Shown piece after piece: positions 7,187-13,165 of a DNA stretch of 17,309 nucleotides. A model generated the notes under the pieces. The model was not told where the DNA came from. It did not search any database and worked only from the letters and a program-made list of their open reading frames with translations. The stretch is from contig CAZLEF010000115.1 of NCBI GenBank assembly GCA_964558465.1, positions 1-17,309 on the forward strand. The letters are read 5' to 3'. Origin of the DNA: JACJYC01 sp964558465 (GTDB lineage Bacteria; Bacteroidota; Bacteroidia; Chitinophagales; Saprospiraceae). The position numbers were made by a program, and so were the translations under genes. Each line of letters starts with the position of its first letter. Position 1 is the stretch's first letter.

Positions 7187-7249
7187 CCTCTCACCCTCTC
7201 ACCCTCTCACCCTCTCACCCCTCTCACCCCTCTCACTCTCTCACCCTCC
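7187..7249. repeat. cctctcac tandem repeat, seven units, across a stop codon
   Basis: Four perfect 8-base units of cctctcac (7187-7218), two 9-base units ccctctcac (7219-7236), one variant tctctcac (7237-7244), then cctcc. The stop codon of the minus-strand DUF6090 gene (7241-7243) lies inside the last unit, so the last two codons and the stop (Gly-Gly-stop) are repeat-derived. The array is strongly strand-asymmetric (pyrimidine-rich on plus). Confidence 0.9.
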
Positions 7250-7903
7250 AAGGCGTTCAAGCAAGCCATTGGTCCTTTCCAGCGCCTCCTCATACCGGTT
7301 GATCTGGATCTGTAGAATGCCGTTCAGGCTGAAGACAATATTCCGGAATTTAGGGTCCTCCAACGGGCTCGTATCCTGATAACGGAAAAACGTTCCCTGG
7401 TCAATTTCCCTCATCATGTAATCGGCGTAATAATCCCGGGCGAAATGGTCAGCCCGTTCGTTTTCCCGGAAAATGACCTCGTATTTGCCGTAATGGTCCA
7501 GTATTTCTTTTTTCAGATCGAAGGACCGGATCAGTTTAAGGTCCCCGGTATTCAACAAGGTTTTAAAGGTGGCGTCCTGCGTGGAAAAAGGGGCAAAATA
7601 GGATCTTCTGAAAAAGTCAACCAGCATGGTATCCCGTCCGGGAAGTGGTTGAAAAAAGTGCGGGATCATCCTCTGGCAAAAATTCAGGTTCCGCTTTAAA
7701 ACGGCAATGTTCTCATTCATTTTGGCGGTATCCGCTGCAAGGTCCAGTTTCAAATTGTTCATATAGGTTCTGGACAAGGACTTGTTAGCCTGGTTTTGCG
7801 CCCAGTTGTTCAGGGCAAAAGCGATCAGGATGCCGATGACCACAATCAAAAGTTCCTTGACATAATACCGCCAGTCGCCGGGGATGAAAGAGAATTTCAA
7901 CAT
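7241..7903 (-). CDS. DUF6090 family membrane protein
   Basis: A 220-residue protein with one N-terminal membrane helix (about 17-33, ELLIVVIGILIAFALNNW), the hallmark opening of DUF6090 proteins, which are abundant in Bacteroidota. The rest is a largely helical, charged domain. The stretch ATFKTLLNTGDLKLI (111-125) corresponds to the conserved family element with a Gly before L-x-L-I, and Asp/Tyr-rich helices follow. Function is unknown; the topology suggests a short cytoplasmic N-terminus and a large domain on one side of the inner membrane. I chose the ATG at 7903 because it puts the helix at the usual distance from the start. An in-frame ATG at 8050 would overlap the divergent lipoprotein gene. 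The 3' end runs into the cctctcac array. Confidence 0.8.
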   Translation of the reverse strand: MLKFSFIPGDWRYYVKELLIVVIGILIAFALNNWAQNQANKSLSRTYMNNLKLDLAADTAKMNENIAVLKRNLNFCQRMIPHFFQPLPGRDTMLVDFFRRSYFAPFSTQDATFKTLLNTGDLKLIRSFDLKKEILDHYGKYEVIFRENERADHFARDYYADYMMREIDQGTFFRYQDTSPLEDPKFRNIVFSLNGILQIQINRYEEALERTNGLLERLGG

Positions 7904-7973
7904 ATTCCGAATTTCCGGGCAATTTAATCCGGTACTGTGAAAAAGCCATACCTTGCGCGCAAAAAATACGACC

Positions 7974-8723
7974 ATGTTCCGTTTCACATACGGTATTTTC
8001 GCCTTGCTGCTTTGTTTTGGAGGTTGTCGCCCCGCCGCTCCGCAGGACAACGCCGATTCCCCCCCTCCTTCTTCAGCAACAGCGTCACAACCGGCGCCCG
8101 TTTCCTATATCGGTGATTTTGCCACGGAAGGCTATCCTTCCTCCTATTATCAGAAAGTAATGATCTCGCACCTGGAGGGAATCGGAACCAAGGTTCAGTT
8201 TACCGCCAGCCTGGTCAACGGCCGCCCCGGGTGCGGTTTTGACGCGGACGCCCGCGAGGTGGAGGGGCATTTGGAAATGGACCTGCCGTATGGCGGCGGG
8301 GAGGCGGTTGTGGTCATCCATCCAACAGAAAACGGTGTGACTGTCGATACCAAATCCGAAGAAACCCGTCCGGCTATGATGTCCGTTTGCCGGGGCAGCG
8401 CTTCCCTGATCGGGGAATACAAACGGATAACGACCAGTCGTTTGAAAGGGAGCTTCGTGTATTTTGCCGACGCCGCATTGTTTACGGATTGTGTTTCCGG
8501 AGAAAAATATCCGCTGGCATTGACGCCGGGATATCTGGAACTCGAGCGCCGGTATTTGTACCTGGACAATAAAAAAACGGAAAACGGGATCCCTCAACCC
8601 GCCCTTACGGAATTGGAGGGGTATTTTGAGGACTTGCAGGACGCCGGGAGCGGGCAGGTCAGAAAACATTTGCTGGTCACCCGGATTTACGAAATGGACG
8701 GAGAAAAAACCTGCAAAAAATAA
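7974..8723 (+). CDS. Lipoprotein with NlpE C-terminal-like domain
   Basis: A 249-residue protein. The signal ends in LLCFGGC with Cys18 as the probable lipid anchor, followed by a Pro/Ser/Ala-rich linker (about 20-45). The middle domain (about 46-150) has paired cysteines but no motif I can name. The C-terminal part, AALFTDCVSGEKYPLALTPGYLELERRYL (residues about 163-191), resembles the OB-like C-terminal domain of NlpE/copper-homeostasis lipoproteins: a D-C-x-S/T-G-x-x-Y/W-P-v core, a following L-E-x-x-Y, then a P-x-L-x-x-L-E-G-Y strand. NlpE senses surface contact and envelope stress in E. coli; here I claim only domain similarity. The start at 7974 was preferred to the ATG at 7953 because it gives a normal signal peptide. 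Divergent from DUF6090 with a 70-base gap. Confidence 0.75.
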   Translation: MFRFTYGIFALLLCFGGCRPAAPQDNADSPPPSSATASQPAPVSYIGDFATEGYPSSYYQKVMISHLEGIGTKVQFTASLVNGRPGCGFDADAREVEGHLEMDLPYGGGEAVVVIHPTENGVTVDTKSEETRPAMMSVCRGSASLIGEYKRITTSRLKGSFVYFADAALFTDCVSGEKYPLALTPGYLELERRYLYLDNKKTENGIPQPALTELEGYFEDLQDAGSGQVRKHLLVTRIYEMDGEKTCKK

Positions 8724-8760
8724 AGGCAGCCGGCACATAAACCGACTGCCTTAGTCATTT
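8723..8760. terminator. Bidirectional terminator
   Basis: Arms aaggcag (8723-8729) and ctgcctt (8746-8752) are perfect, extended by cgg/ccg after one mismatch, around an 8-base loop. On the minus strand the stem is followed by TTTATTTTTTG, a strong T-run, so it should terminate transcripts from the orphan gene at 8870-9142. On the plus strand it begins within the stop codon of the NlpE-like gene and is followed by the weaker agtcatttt. Confidence 0.7.
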
Positions 8761-8869
8761 TGAATTGGGTATGGGGGAATGTTTTGGGCGCCTTGGCCCC
8801 GGTATCTTAACGGTTAGGTTAATTGGGGATTGAAATACCAGAATTTCGGCGATCAGGGATTGTAGCCGC

Positions 8870-9142
8870 TTAATGCAGGCGGAATTGTTGAACAAACTGG
8901 TTGCTGGTTTGGGGGTTGCGCACCAGATCGATATCGAGCACACAATTTTCAAACTGGATGGCGTAGCTTTCTTTCACGTGGGCTTCGTTCAGGGGCAATT
9001 TGCCCGTCAGGCTGGCGCCGAGATAAGCGCCGACTTCTTTGAAAGAGAGCATCAGGTCTTTGATACCGTTCAGCGCGTTGCTGTTTTGTCCGGCGTTGAT
9101 CAGGCCGACGGTCAGGGCTAATTGGATTTGGCGGATGTTCAT
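8870..9142 (-). CDS. Hypothetical protein, 90 residues
   Basis: I do not recognise this protein. It has no clear signal peptide or membrane helix. The first half (MNIRQIQLALTVGLINAGQN) is mildly hydrophobic, the middle (KDLMLSFKEVGAYLGASLTG) could form an amphipathic helix, and a single Cys lies near residue 67. Support for a real gene: an ATG start, balanced composition, a T-rich terminator hairpin about 110 bases downstream in the same direction, and no better gene on the other strand. The overlapping plus-strand frame is less protein-like. A weak -7-like CACTTTTG lies 44 bases upstream (9186-9193, minus). It stands alone between intergenic regions. Confidence 0.6.
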   Translation of the reverse strand: MNIRQIQLALTVGLINAGQNSNALNGIKDLMLSFKEVGAYLGASLTGKLPLNEAHVKESYAIQFENCVLDIDLVRNPQTSNQFVQQFRLH

Positions 9143-9505
9143 GACGATCAGATTTAATGGGTTGTTTTCAATCGGGTTATCTGGTCAAAAGTGTTTCATT
9201 AATAACTCCTGTTTATTCCCGGATGTTGCACGGCCAACTCTTAAAGTCTTGTTAAAAATCATTAAGAAATTGTTAGGATGCCGATGCCGGACACTTCCTT
9301 TGAAGTGTTTATAATCCTTAATACTGCTCCCTGGAAAAGTGTTACCCGTTTTCCAAAAAAAAATCTTTTTCAGCGCCGGCTTTTCTCATCAGGGTGCAAA
9401 CAATATCTCCATATACGATAGAAGATCCCCGACCGGATTTTATCCAGGTGAAAATTTATGGAGTGTAGGGAGGATAGGAGGATATTTACCTGCCTGAAGG
9501 GGTGG
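9143..9505. other. Gene-free stretch with one inverted repeat
   Basis: No credible gene in either strand. At 9291-9308, acacttc and gaagtgt pair perfectly over a 4-base loop, extendable by two G-T pairs and followed by tttataat, so it could end a plus-strand transcript or be an operator. The stretch also contains AT-rich DNA (9240-9275) and a purine-rich gggaggataggagga run at 9468-9482 leading into the repeat module at 9506. Beyond this I see nothing. Confidence 0.6.
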
Positions 9506-9553
9506 CGAGGATGCGAGGATTCGAGGTTGGGAAATCGAATCCTCCCATCCTCG
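9506..9553. repeat. Long imperfect hairpin downstream of porX
   Basis: The 19-base arms 9506-9524 and 9535-9553 pair at 18 positions, with one C-C mismatch, around a 10-base loop. The arms are built from cgagga(t) words related to the 8-bp array at 118-157. It lies 37 bases after the porX stop on the minus strand, so it will form in the porX transcript end. No T-run follows, so it is more likely a folded repeat, or an RNA-stabilising structure, than a canonical terminator. Confidence 0.8.
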
Positions 9554-9554
9554 A

Positions 9555-9586
9555 ATCAACAAATCAACAAATCAACAAATCAACAA
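9555..9586. repeat. 8-bp tandem repeat atcaacaa, four copies, next to the porX stop
   Basis: Four perfect units of atcaacaa end three bases before the minus-strand porX stop codon (9590-9592). This is the same unit, orientation and position relative to a stop codon as the array at 177-206, almost 9.4 kb away. Confidence 0.9.
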
Positions 9587-9589
9587 ACC

Positions 9590-11146
9590 TTAGCTGCGCG
9601 TCCGGAGCCGGACCACGGGGCAGATCATTTCCTCCAGGGAAATGCCGCCATGCTGGAAGGTGTTTTTATAAAAATTGTGGTAATAATTGTAGTTATTCGG
9701 ATAGAGAAAAAATTTATCTTCCTTTGCAAAGATAAAGGTGGAGCTGATATTGGGCCTGGGCAATCCCGCTTTGGGGGGGTCTTTTACTTCCAATACGTCT
9801 TTTCGTTCGTACTGCAGGTTTCTGCCTACCTTATAGCGGAGGTTGGTGGTGGTTTCGCGGTCGCCCACCACTTTTGAAGGCGTGTTGACCCTTATGGTGC
9901 CGTGGTCGGTCGTCAGGATCAGCCGGACATCGCGTTCGGAGATCCTTTGCAGGGCTGCCCAAAGGGGGGAGTTCTCAAACCAGGAGCGCGTGAGGGATCT
10001 GTACGCCCGTTCGTCGCCGGCCAATTCCTTGAGCACCTCCATTTCTGTCCGGGCATGCGACAGCGTATCAATAAAATTATAGACAATGGCGGTAAAGTCG
10101 TTTTCCAGGTAGTTAAATATATTTTCCTGCATCTGCCGGGCATGGTTCACGTTGGTGATCTTCAGGTAGTCCGAGCGGATCTCCTTGCGAACAAGCCTTT
10201 TGATCTGTTCAGCCATCAGGACGTTCTCGTACAGGTTTTTGCCGCCTTCGTCATTGTCGTTTTTCCACCAGTCGGCGTATCGTTTTTCGATTTCCGAAGG
10301 GAGCAGACCCGCGAAGATGGCATTCCGGCTGTATTGGGTTGAAGTAGGCAGCAGGCTGTAAAAATAATCTTCTTCTTCCACCCTGAAGCGCTCGGAAATG
10401 ATCGGCTCAATGACCTTCCATTGGTCATACCGCATGTTATCCAGCAGAATCATGATGGTCGGTATATCGTTGCTGATCTGAGGCAGAACCTTGGTGCGGA
10501 GCAGGTTATGGGACATGACCGGGCCGTTCCCGCCGCTTATCCAGCCCATATAATGATCCACAATGAATTTCGAAAACTCCGTATTCGCTTCACTTTTCTG
10601 CATGGAAAGGATATCCGCCATCTGTGTGGAATTGGACTCATCGATCTTGATCTCCCAACTGATGATCTTGCGGTAAACTTCCACCCATTCTTCATATGAA
10701 AGTTTGCTGTTGATCTGCATGAAGATCTGGCGGAACTCCTGCTGGTAATCCGAGGAGGTTTTTTCCCGGATCAGCCGTTTATTGTCGATGATCTTTTTGA
10801 GGGTGAGCAGGATCTGGTTGGGATTTACGGGTTTGATGAGGTAATCGGCGATTTGGGAGCCGAGGGCCTCCTCCATCACGTTCTCCGCTTCATTTTTGGT
10901 GATCATCACCACCGGCAGCAGCGGATTGGATTCTTTGATCTTGGTCAGGGTCTCCAGCCCGGTGATCCCGGGCATGCTTTCATCGAGAAAAACGACGTCG
11001 ATATCCCGGTTGGATTCACATTCTTCCAGGGCATCGTACCCGTTGGTAACGGTCAGCACCTCGTACCCTTTTTTTTCCAGGAACAGCAATTGGGGTTTCA
11101 GCAAATCAATTTCGTCGTCTGCCCAGAGTATCTTGATCTTTTCCAT
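9590..11146 (-). CDS. porX: PorX-type response regulator (receiver plus PglZ phosphatase-like domain)
   Basis: A 518-residue protein, the usual PorX length. An N-terminal CheY-like receiver has acidic residues Asp10-Asp11, phosphoacceptor Asp55 in FLDESMPG, Thr83 and Lys105 in YLIKP. A helical linker (about 125-225) is followed by a PglZ/alkaline-phosphatase-superfamily domain. Its likely metal or catalytic residues are Asp236 (LLDNMR), Thr270 (PTSTQYSRNAIFAG), Asp360 and His364 (NFIDTLSHAR), Asp414-His415 (TTDHG) and His499 (QHGGISLEE). In Porphyromonas gingivalis PorX, with the sensor kinase PorY, controls the type IX secretion system; its PglZ domain has been reported to be a zinc phosphodiesterase. 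No DNA-binding domain is visible. No PorY or secretion genes are in the window. Divergent from the HD phosphohydrolase gene; its 3' end abuts tandem repeats and a long hairpin. Confidence 0.93.
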   Translation of the reverse strand: MEKIKILWADDEIDLLKPQLLFLEKKGYEVLTVTNGYDALEECESNRDIDVVFLDESMPGITGLETLTKIKESNPLLPVVMITKNEAENVMEEALGSQIADYLIKPVNPNQILLTLKKIIDNKRLIREKTSSDYQQEFRQIFMQINSKLSYEEWVEVYRKIISWEIKIDESNSTQMADILSMQKSEANTEFSKFIVDHYMGWISGGNGPVMSHNLLRTKVLPQISNDIPTIMILLDNMRYDQWKVIEPIISERFRVEEEDYFYSLLPTSTQYSRNAIFAGLLPSEIEKRYADWWKNDNDEGGKNLYENVLMAEQIKRLVRKEIRSDYLKITNVNHARQMQENIFNYLENDFTAIVYNFIDTLSHARTEMEVLKELAGDERAYRSLTRSWFENSPLWAALQRISERDVRLILTTDHGTIRVNTPSKVVGDRETTTNLRYKVGRNLQYERKDVLEVKDPPKAGLPRPNISSTFIFAKEDKFFLYPNNYNYYHNFYKNTFQHGGISLEEMICPVVRLRTRS

Positions 11147-11149
11147 GAA

Positions 11150-11178
11150 TTTGGTTGTTTAATGCCGGGTGATATTTG
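11150..11178 (+). promoter_or_regulatory. Putative promoter of the HD phosphohydrolase gene
   Basis: TTTG (11150-11153) and GATATTTG (11171-11178, seven of eight positions of TAnnTTTG) are separated by 17 bases, within the usual spacing for the main Bacteroidota sigma factor. Transcription would start near 11185 and give a leader of about 75 bases. The -33 box almost touches the porX start codon. Confidence 0.45.
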
Positions 11179-11199
11179 TTACCTTCGGCTGCAAATTAG

Positions 11200-11218
11200 G
11201 GCTATTGACGCAATAGCC
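11200..11218. promoter_or_regulatory. Perfect 8-base inverted repeat in the porX/HD divergent region
   Basis: ggctattg (11200-11207) and caatagcc (11211-11218) form a perfect inverted repeat with spacer acg. It lies between the two divergent start codons, about 15-20 bases downstream of the predicted HD-gene transcription start. The short spacer fits either an RNA hairpin in the leader or a binding site for a dimeric regulator. There is no T-run after it. Confidence 0.5.
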
Positions 11219-11259
11219 GGTAACATTCTGTTAAAAACTGAACCAAGGGGTAAAATATT

Positions 11260-12486
11260 ATGCAGATGCAAAAGGTAAAAAAAATCCTGAACGACCCTGT
11301 TTACGGTTTCATCAGCATTCCTGAAGGCCTCATATTCCAGTTGATGGAACACCCGTATTTCCAGCGGTTGCGGCGCATCAAACAGGTCAGCCTGACCCAT
11401 TACGTTTATCCCGGTGCTTTGCACACCCGTTTTCACCATGCCCTGGGTGCATTTCACCTGGTGAGCCTGGCCATTGAAACCTTGCTGGCCAAAGGTGTAC
11501 ACATTACAAAAGAAGAGGCCGAAGGGGTATCTGCGGCTGTTTTATTGCACGATATCGGCCACGGCCCGTTTTCGCACACCCTGGAGCATACCCTGATCAA
11601 CGTCCACCACGAATATTTGTCCATCTGGTTTATGGAAAAACTCAACCGCGAATTCGGCGGCCGGCTGGGCATGGCTATGGATATTTTCCTCAACAAATAT
11701 CCCAAGCCGTTCCTGCACCAACTCGTCTCCGGCCAACTGGACATGGACCGGATGGATTACCTGAGTCGCGACAGCTTTTTCACCGGGGTTTACGAAGGCG
11801 TCATCGGTTACGACCGGATCATCAAGATGCTGAATGTACACAACGGGAACCTGGTGGTGGAAGAAAAGGGCATCTATTCCATCGAAAAATTCCTGATGGC
11901 CCGACGGCTGATGTACTGGCAGGTGTACCTGCACAAACCGGTCTTGTCAGCCGAACAAATGCTGATCCGCATCATCAAACGAGCCAAGGAATTGATCCAG
12001 AGCGGCGCGGCGCTGGAATTTACCGGAAGCCTCGGCTTTTTCCTGTCCCGAAACATCGATAAAACCGCCTTTGAACAGGATAAGGACAACCTGCTCGAAC
12101 GCTTTGCCCAACTCGACGACGCCGATATCGCCGTAGCGCTCAAATCCTGGCGTTTCCACAGCGACCCTGTACTTTCTCATCTGGCGGGCAGCCTCATGGA
12201 CCGGAAACTGTTCAAACTCGAGTTTTACGACGATTTGCCGCCACAGGACAGGATCGAACAGATCAAAAACGCATTGATCAAAAAATACCCCCGGATACCC
12301 CAGGCAGCGGATTATTTCCTGATACAGGGCCGGGAAAGCAATATCGCGTATACGACAGAAAAAGAGGAGATCCTGATCCTGATGAAGGACGGGCGGGCTT
12401 TACCGGTTTCAATGGTGGCCGGGCATGAAATTTCTTCCCGGATCGTGGCCAAACATTATTTGTGTTATCCTAAAAATACGATTTAG
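11260..12486 (+). CDS. HD-domain phosphohydrolase (dGTPase/SAMHD1-like superfamily)
   Basis: A 408-residue protein. The HD metal site is clear: HTRFHHALG (55-63, ligand His60), LLHDIGHG (95-102, His97-Asp98) and LDMDRMDYLSRD (160-171, Asp163 as the fourth ligand). The spacing and the R-F-x-H and D-x-D-R-x-D-Y patterns are those of dNTP triphosphohydrolase/SAMHD1-like proteins. That suggests a nucleotide phosphohydrolase, but this Bacteroidota subgroup has no settled substrate that I know of. From about residue 220 the protein is a helical C-terminal region with no known motif. The ATG at 11260 has an alternative two codons on (11266). It is convergent with the Rpn-like gene, overlapping its stop by 3 bases. 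HD proteins of this type commonly neighbour porX in Bacteroidota (recollection, not checked). Confidence 0.88.
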   Translation: MQMQKVKKILNDPVYGFISIPEGLIFQLMEHPYFQRLRRIKQVSLTHYVYPGALHTRFHHALGAFHLVSLAIETLLAKGVHITKEEAEGVSAAVLLHDIGHGPFSHTLEHTLINVHHEYLSIWFMEKLNREFGGRLGMAMDIFLNKYPKPFLHQLVSGQLDMDRMDYLSRDSFFTGVYEGVIGYDRIIKMLNVHNGNLVVEEKGIYSIEKFLMARRLMYWQVYLHKPVLSAEQMLIRIIKRAKELIQSGAALEFTGSLGFFLSRNIDKTAFEQDKDNLLERFAQLDDADIAVALKSWRFHSDPVLSHLAGSLMDRKLFKLEFYDDLPPQDRIEQIKNALIKKYPRIPQAADYFLIQGRESNIAYTTEKEEILILMKDGRALPVSMVAGHEISSRIVAKHYLCYPKNTI

Positions 12487-13043
12487 GCCTTTTTATCCGG
12501 CTTATCTCCTTTTTTCAGGGAAGCCCTGACCTTTTGAACGAGGGGGAGGGGCGTCCCGAGGAGGTCGGCGATTTGGTCGTCGGAGTATCCAGGCAGGTTG
12601 GCCATGGCGTGGTGGATAGTAGTGGTCATGCCTTTCTCCATGCCTTTCTCCATGCCTTTCTCCATGCCTTTTTCCATACCTTTTTTTATTCCTTCCAGGT
12701 AAAGCCCGTCTGTTTCTATATCGTATGTGATCGGCATTTTTTCTGCTTCTTTTTTGGTTTCAACCTCTAATTTACGAAGTCTGGACAATATCGTCATTCC
12801 GTGATATTCTCCCATCCTTAACAGCATTTCCGGGTCATCTCCCACCTGGAATTCTATATGCAGGATGGATTTTCGGCCATCGTAAGTTTCGATAAAAGCC
12901 GCAAAGTCCACCTCCCGCTCCAAAATCTGGAGTTTTTCCCGGATTCTTTTGAGGCGTTTGATCTTTAACCCCAAATATCGGAATGCGAGCGCCAGTACAA
13001 TCCGTTCGATATTGTTTTTGATGATTCTGTCGTAATCACCCAT
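12483..13043 (-). CDS. Rpn-like PD-(D/E)XK nuclease family protein, internally shortened
   Basis: A 186-residue protein. The N-terminal MGDYDRIIKNNIERI and the core LEREVDFAAF (41-50, Asp46), then LHIEFQVGDDPEMLLRMGEYHG (61-82, Glu64-x-Gln66), match the Rpn/PDDEXK transposase-like nuclease family. In these, D...E-x-Q/K is the catalytic pattern and the EFQ-x-x-x-D-P-x-M-x-x-R-M-x-E/D-Y stretch is a signature. Relatives are usually nearer 250-320 residues. Here the sequence passes straight from that signature to a helical tail (TILSRLRKLEVETKKEAEK), so roughly 80 residues of the usual domain look missing. A KGME tandem repeat (120-138) follows, typical of the variable tails in this family, then a short helical end. 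Rpn proteins are recombination-promoting nucleases; activity here is doubtful. It has a good promoter. Confidence 0.8.
   Translation of the reverse strand: MGDYDRIIKNNIERIVLALAFRYLGLKIKRLKRIREKLQILEREVDFAAFIETYDGRKSILHIEFQVGDDPEMLLRMGEYHGMTILSRLRKLEVETKKEAEKMPITYDIETDGLYLEGIKKGMEKGMEKGMEKGMEKGMTTTIHHAMANLPGYSDDQIADLLGTPLPLVQKVRASLKKGDKPDKKA
12628..12687. repeat. 12-bp in-frame tandem repeat encoding KGME units
   Basis: Five contiguous 12-base units based on catgcctttctc: the first three are identical, the fourth has one change and the fifth several. Because 12 is divisible by 3, unit gain or loss changes the number of Lys-Gly-Met-Glu tetrapeptides in the Rpn-like protein without breaking the frame. 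Confidence 0.95.
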
Positions 13044-13059
13044 AGAGCACGTTTTGAAA

Positions 13060-13092
13060 CAAATTTAGTTTATTTTTTTTATAAAACACAAA
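13060..13092 (-). promoter_or_regulatory. Promoter of the Rpn-like gene
   Basis: On the minus strand TTTG (13089-13092) and TAAATTTG (13060-13067, perfect TAnnTTTG) are separated by 21 bases. The start codon lies 16 bases after the -7 box, implying a very short leader. This is the best complete promoter match in the window, in an AT-rich divergent region. Confidence 0.6.
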
Positions 13093-13165
13093 AAATTAAT
13101 AATTGATAAAAGTTTTTCAGCGTACCCATAATTTAAAGTATATTGGCCATGCAAAAACTTATGCC

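Noticed and set aside
7093..7194. N-terminal extension of the second GNAT protein
   Set aside because: The added 34 residues are basic and unlike GNAT N-termini; the domain starts naturally at the ATG at 7092.
7904..8050. N-terminal extension of the DUF6090 protein
   Set aside because: It would overlap the divergent lipoprotein's start and displace the membrane helix from its usual position near the N-terminus.
8873..9121. 82-residue plus-strand open frame
   Set aside because: It overlaps the better-supported minus-strand 90-residue gene and lacks a promoter or terminator in its own direction.
9590..11146. PglZ domain as part of a BREX or Pgl phage-defence system
   Set aside because: The PglZ domain is fused to a receiver domain with Asp55, the PorX architecture, and there are no BREX partners (methyltransferase, BrxC/BrxL-like ATPase) nearby.
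11260..12486. HD phosphohydrolase as a dNTP-depleting anti-phage gene
   Set aside because: The context is housekeeping (next to porX) with no defence genes, and no feature separates it from ordinary HD proteins.
12483..13043. Active transposable element
   Set aside because: Rpn proteins are transposase-like in name, but there are no terminal inverted repeats or target duplications, and the nuclease core looks shortened.
13103..13165. TTG start for the amidohydrolase
   Set aside because: It puts 21 polar residues before the signal peptide; ATG 13166 gives a proper lipoprotein signal.
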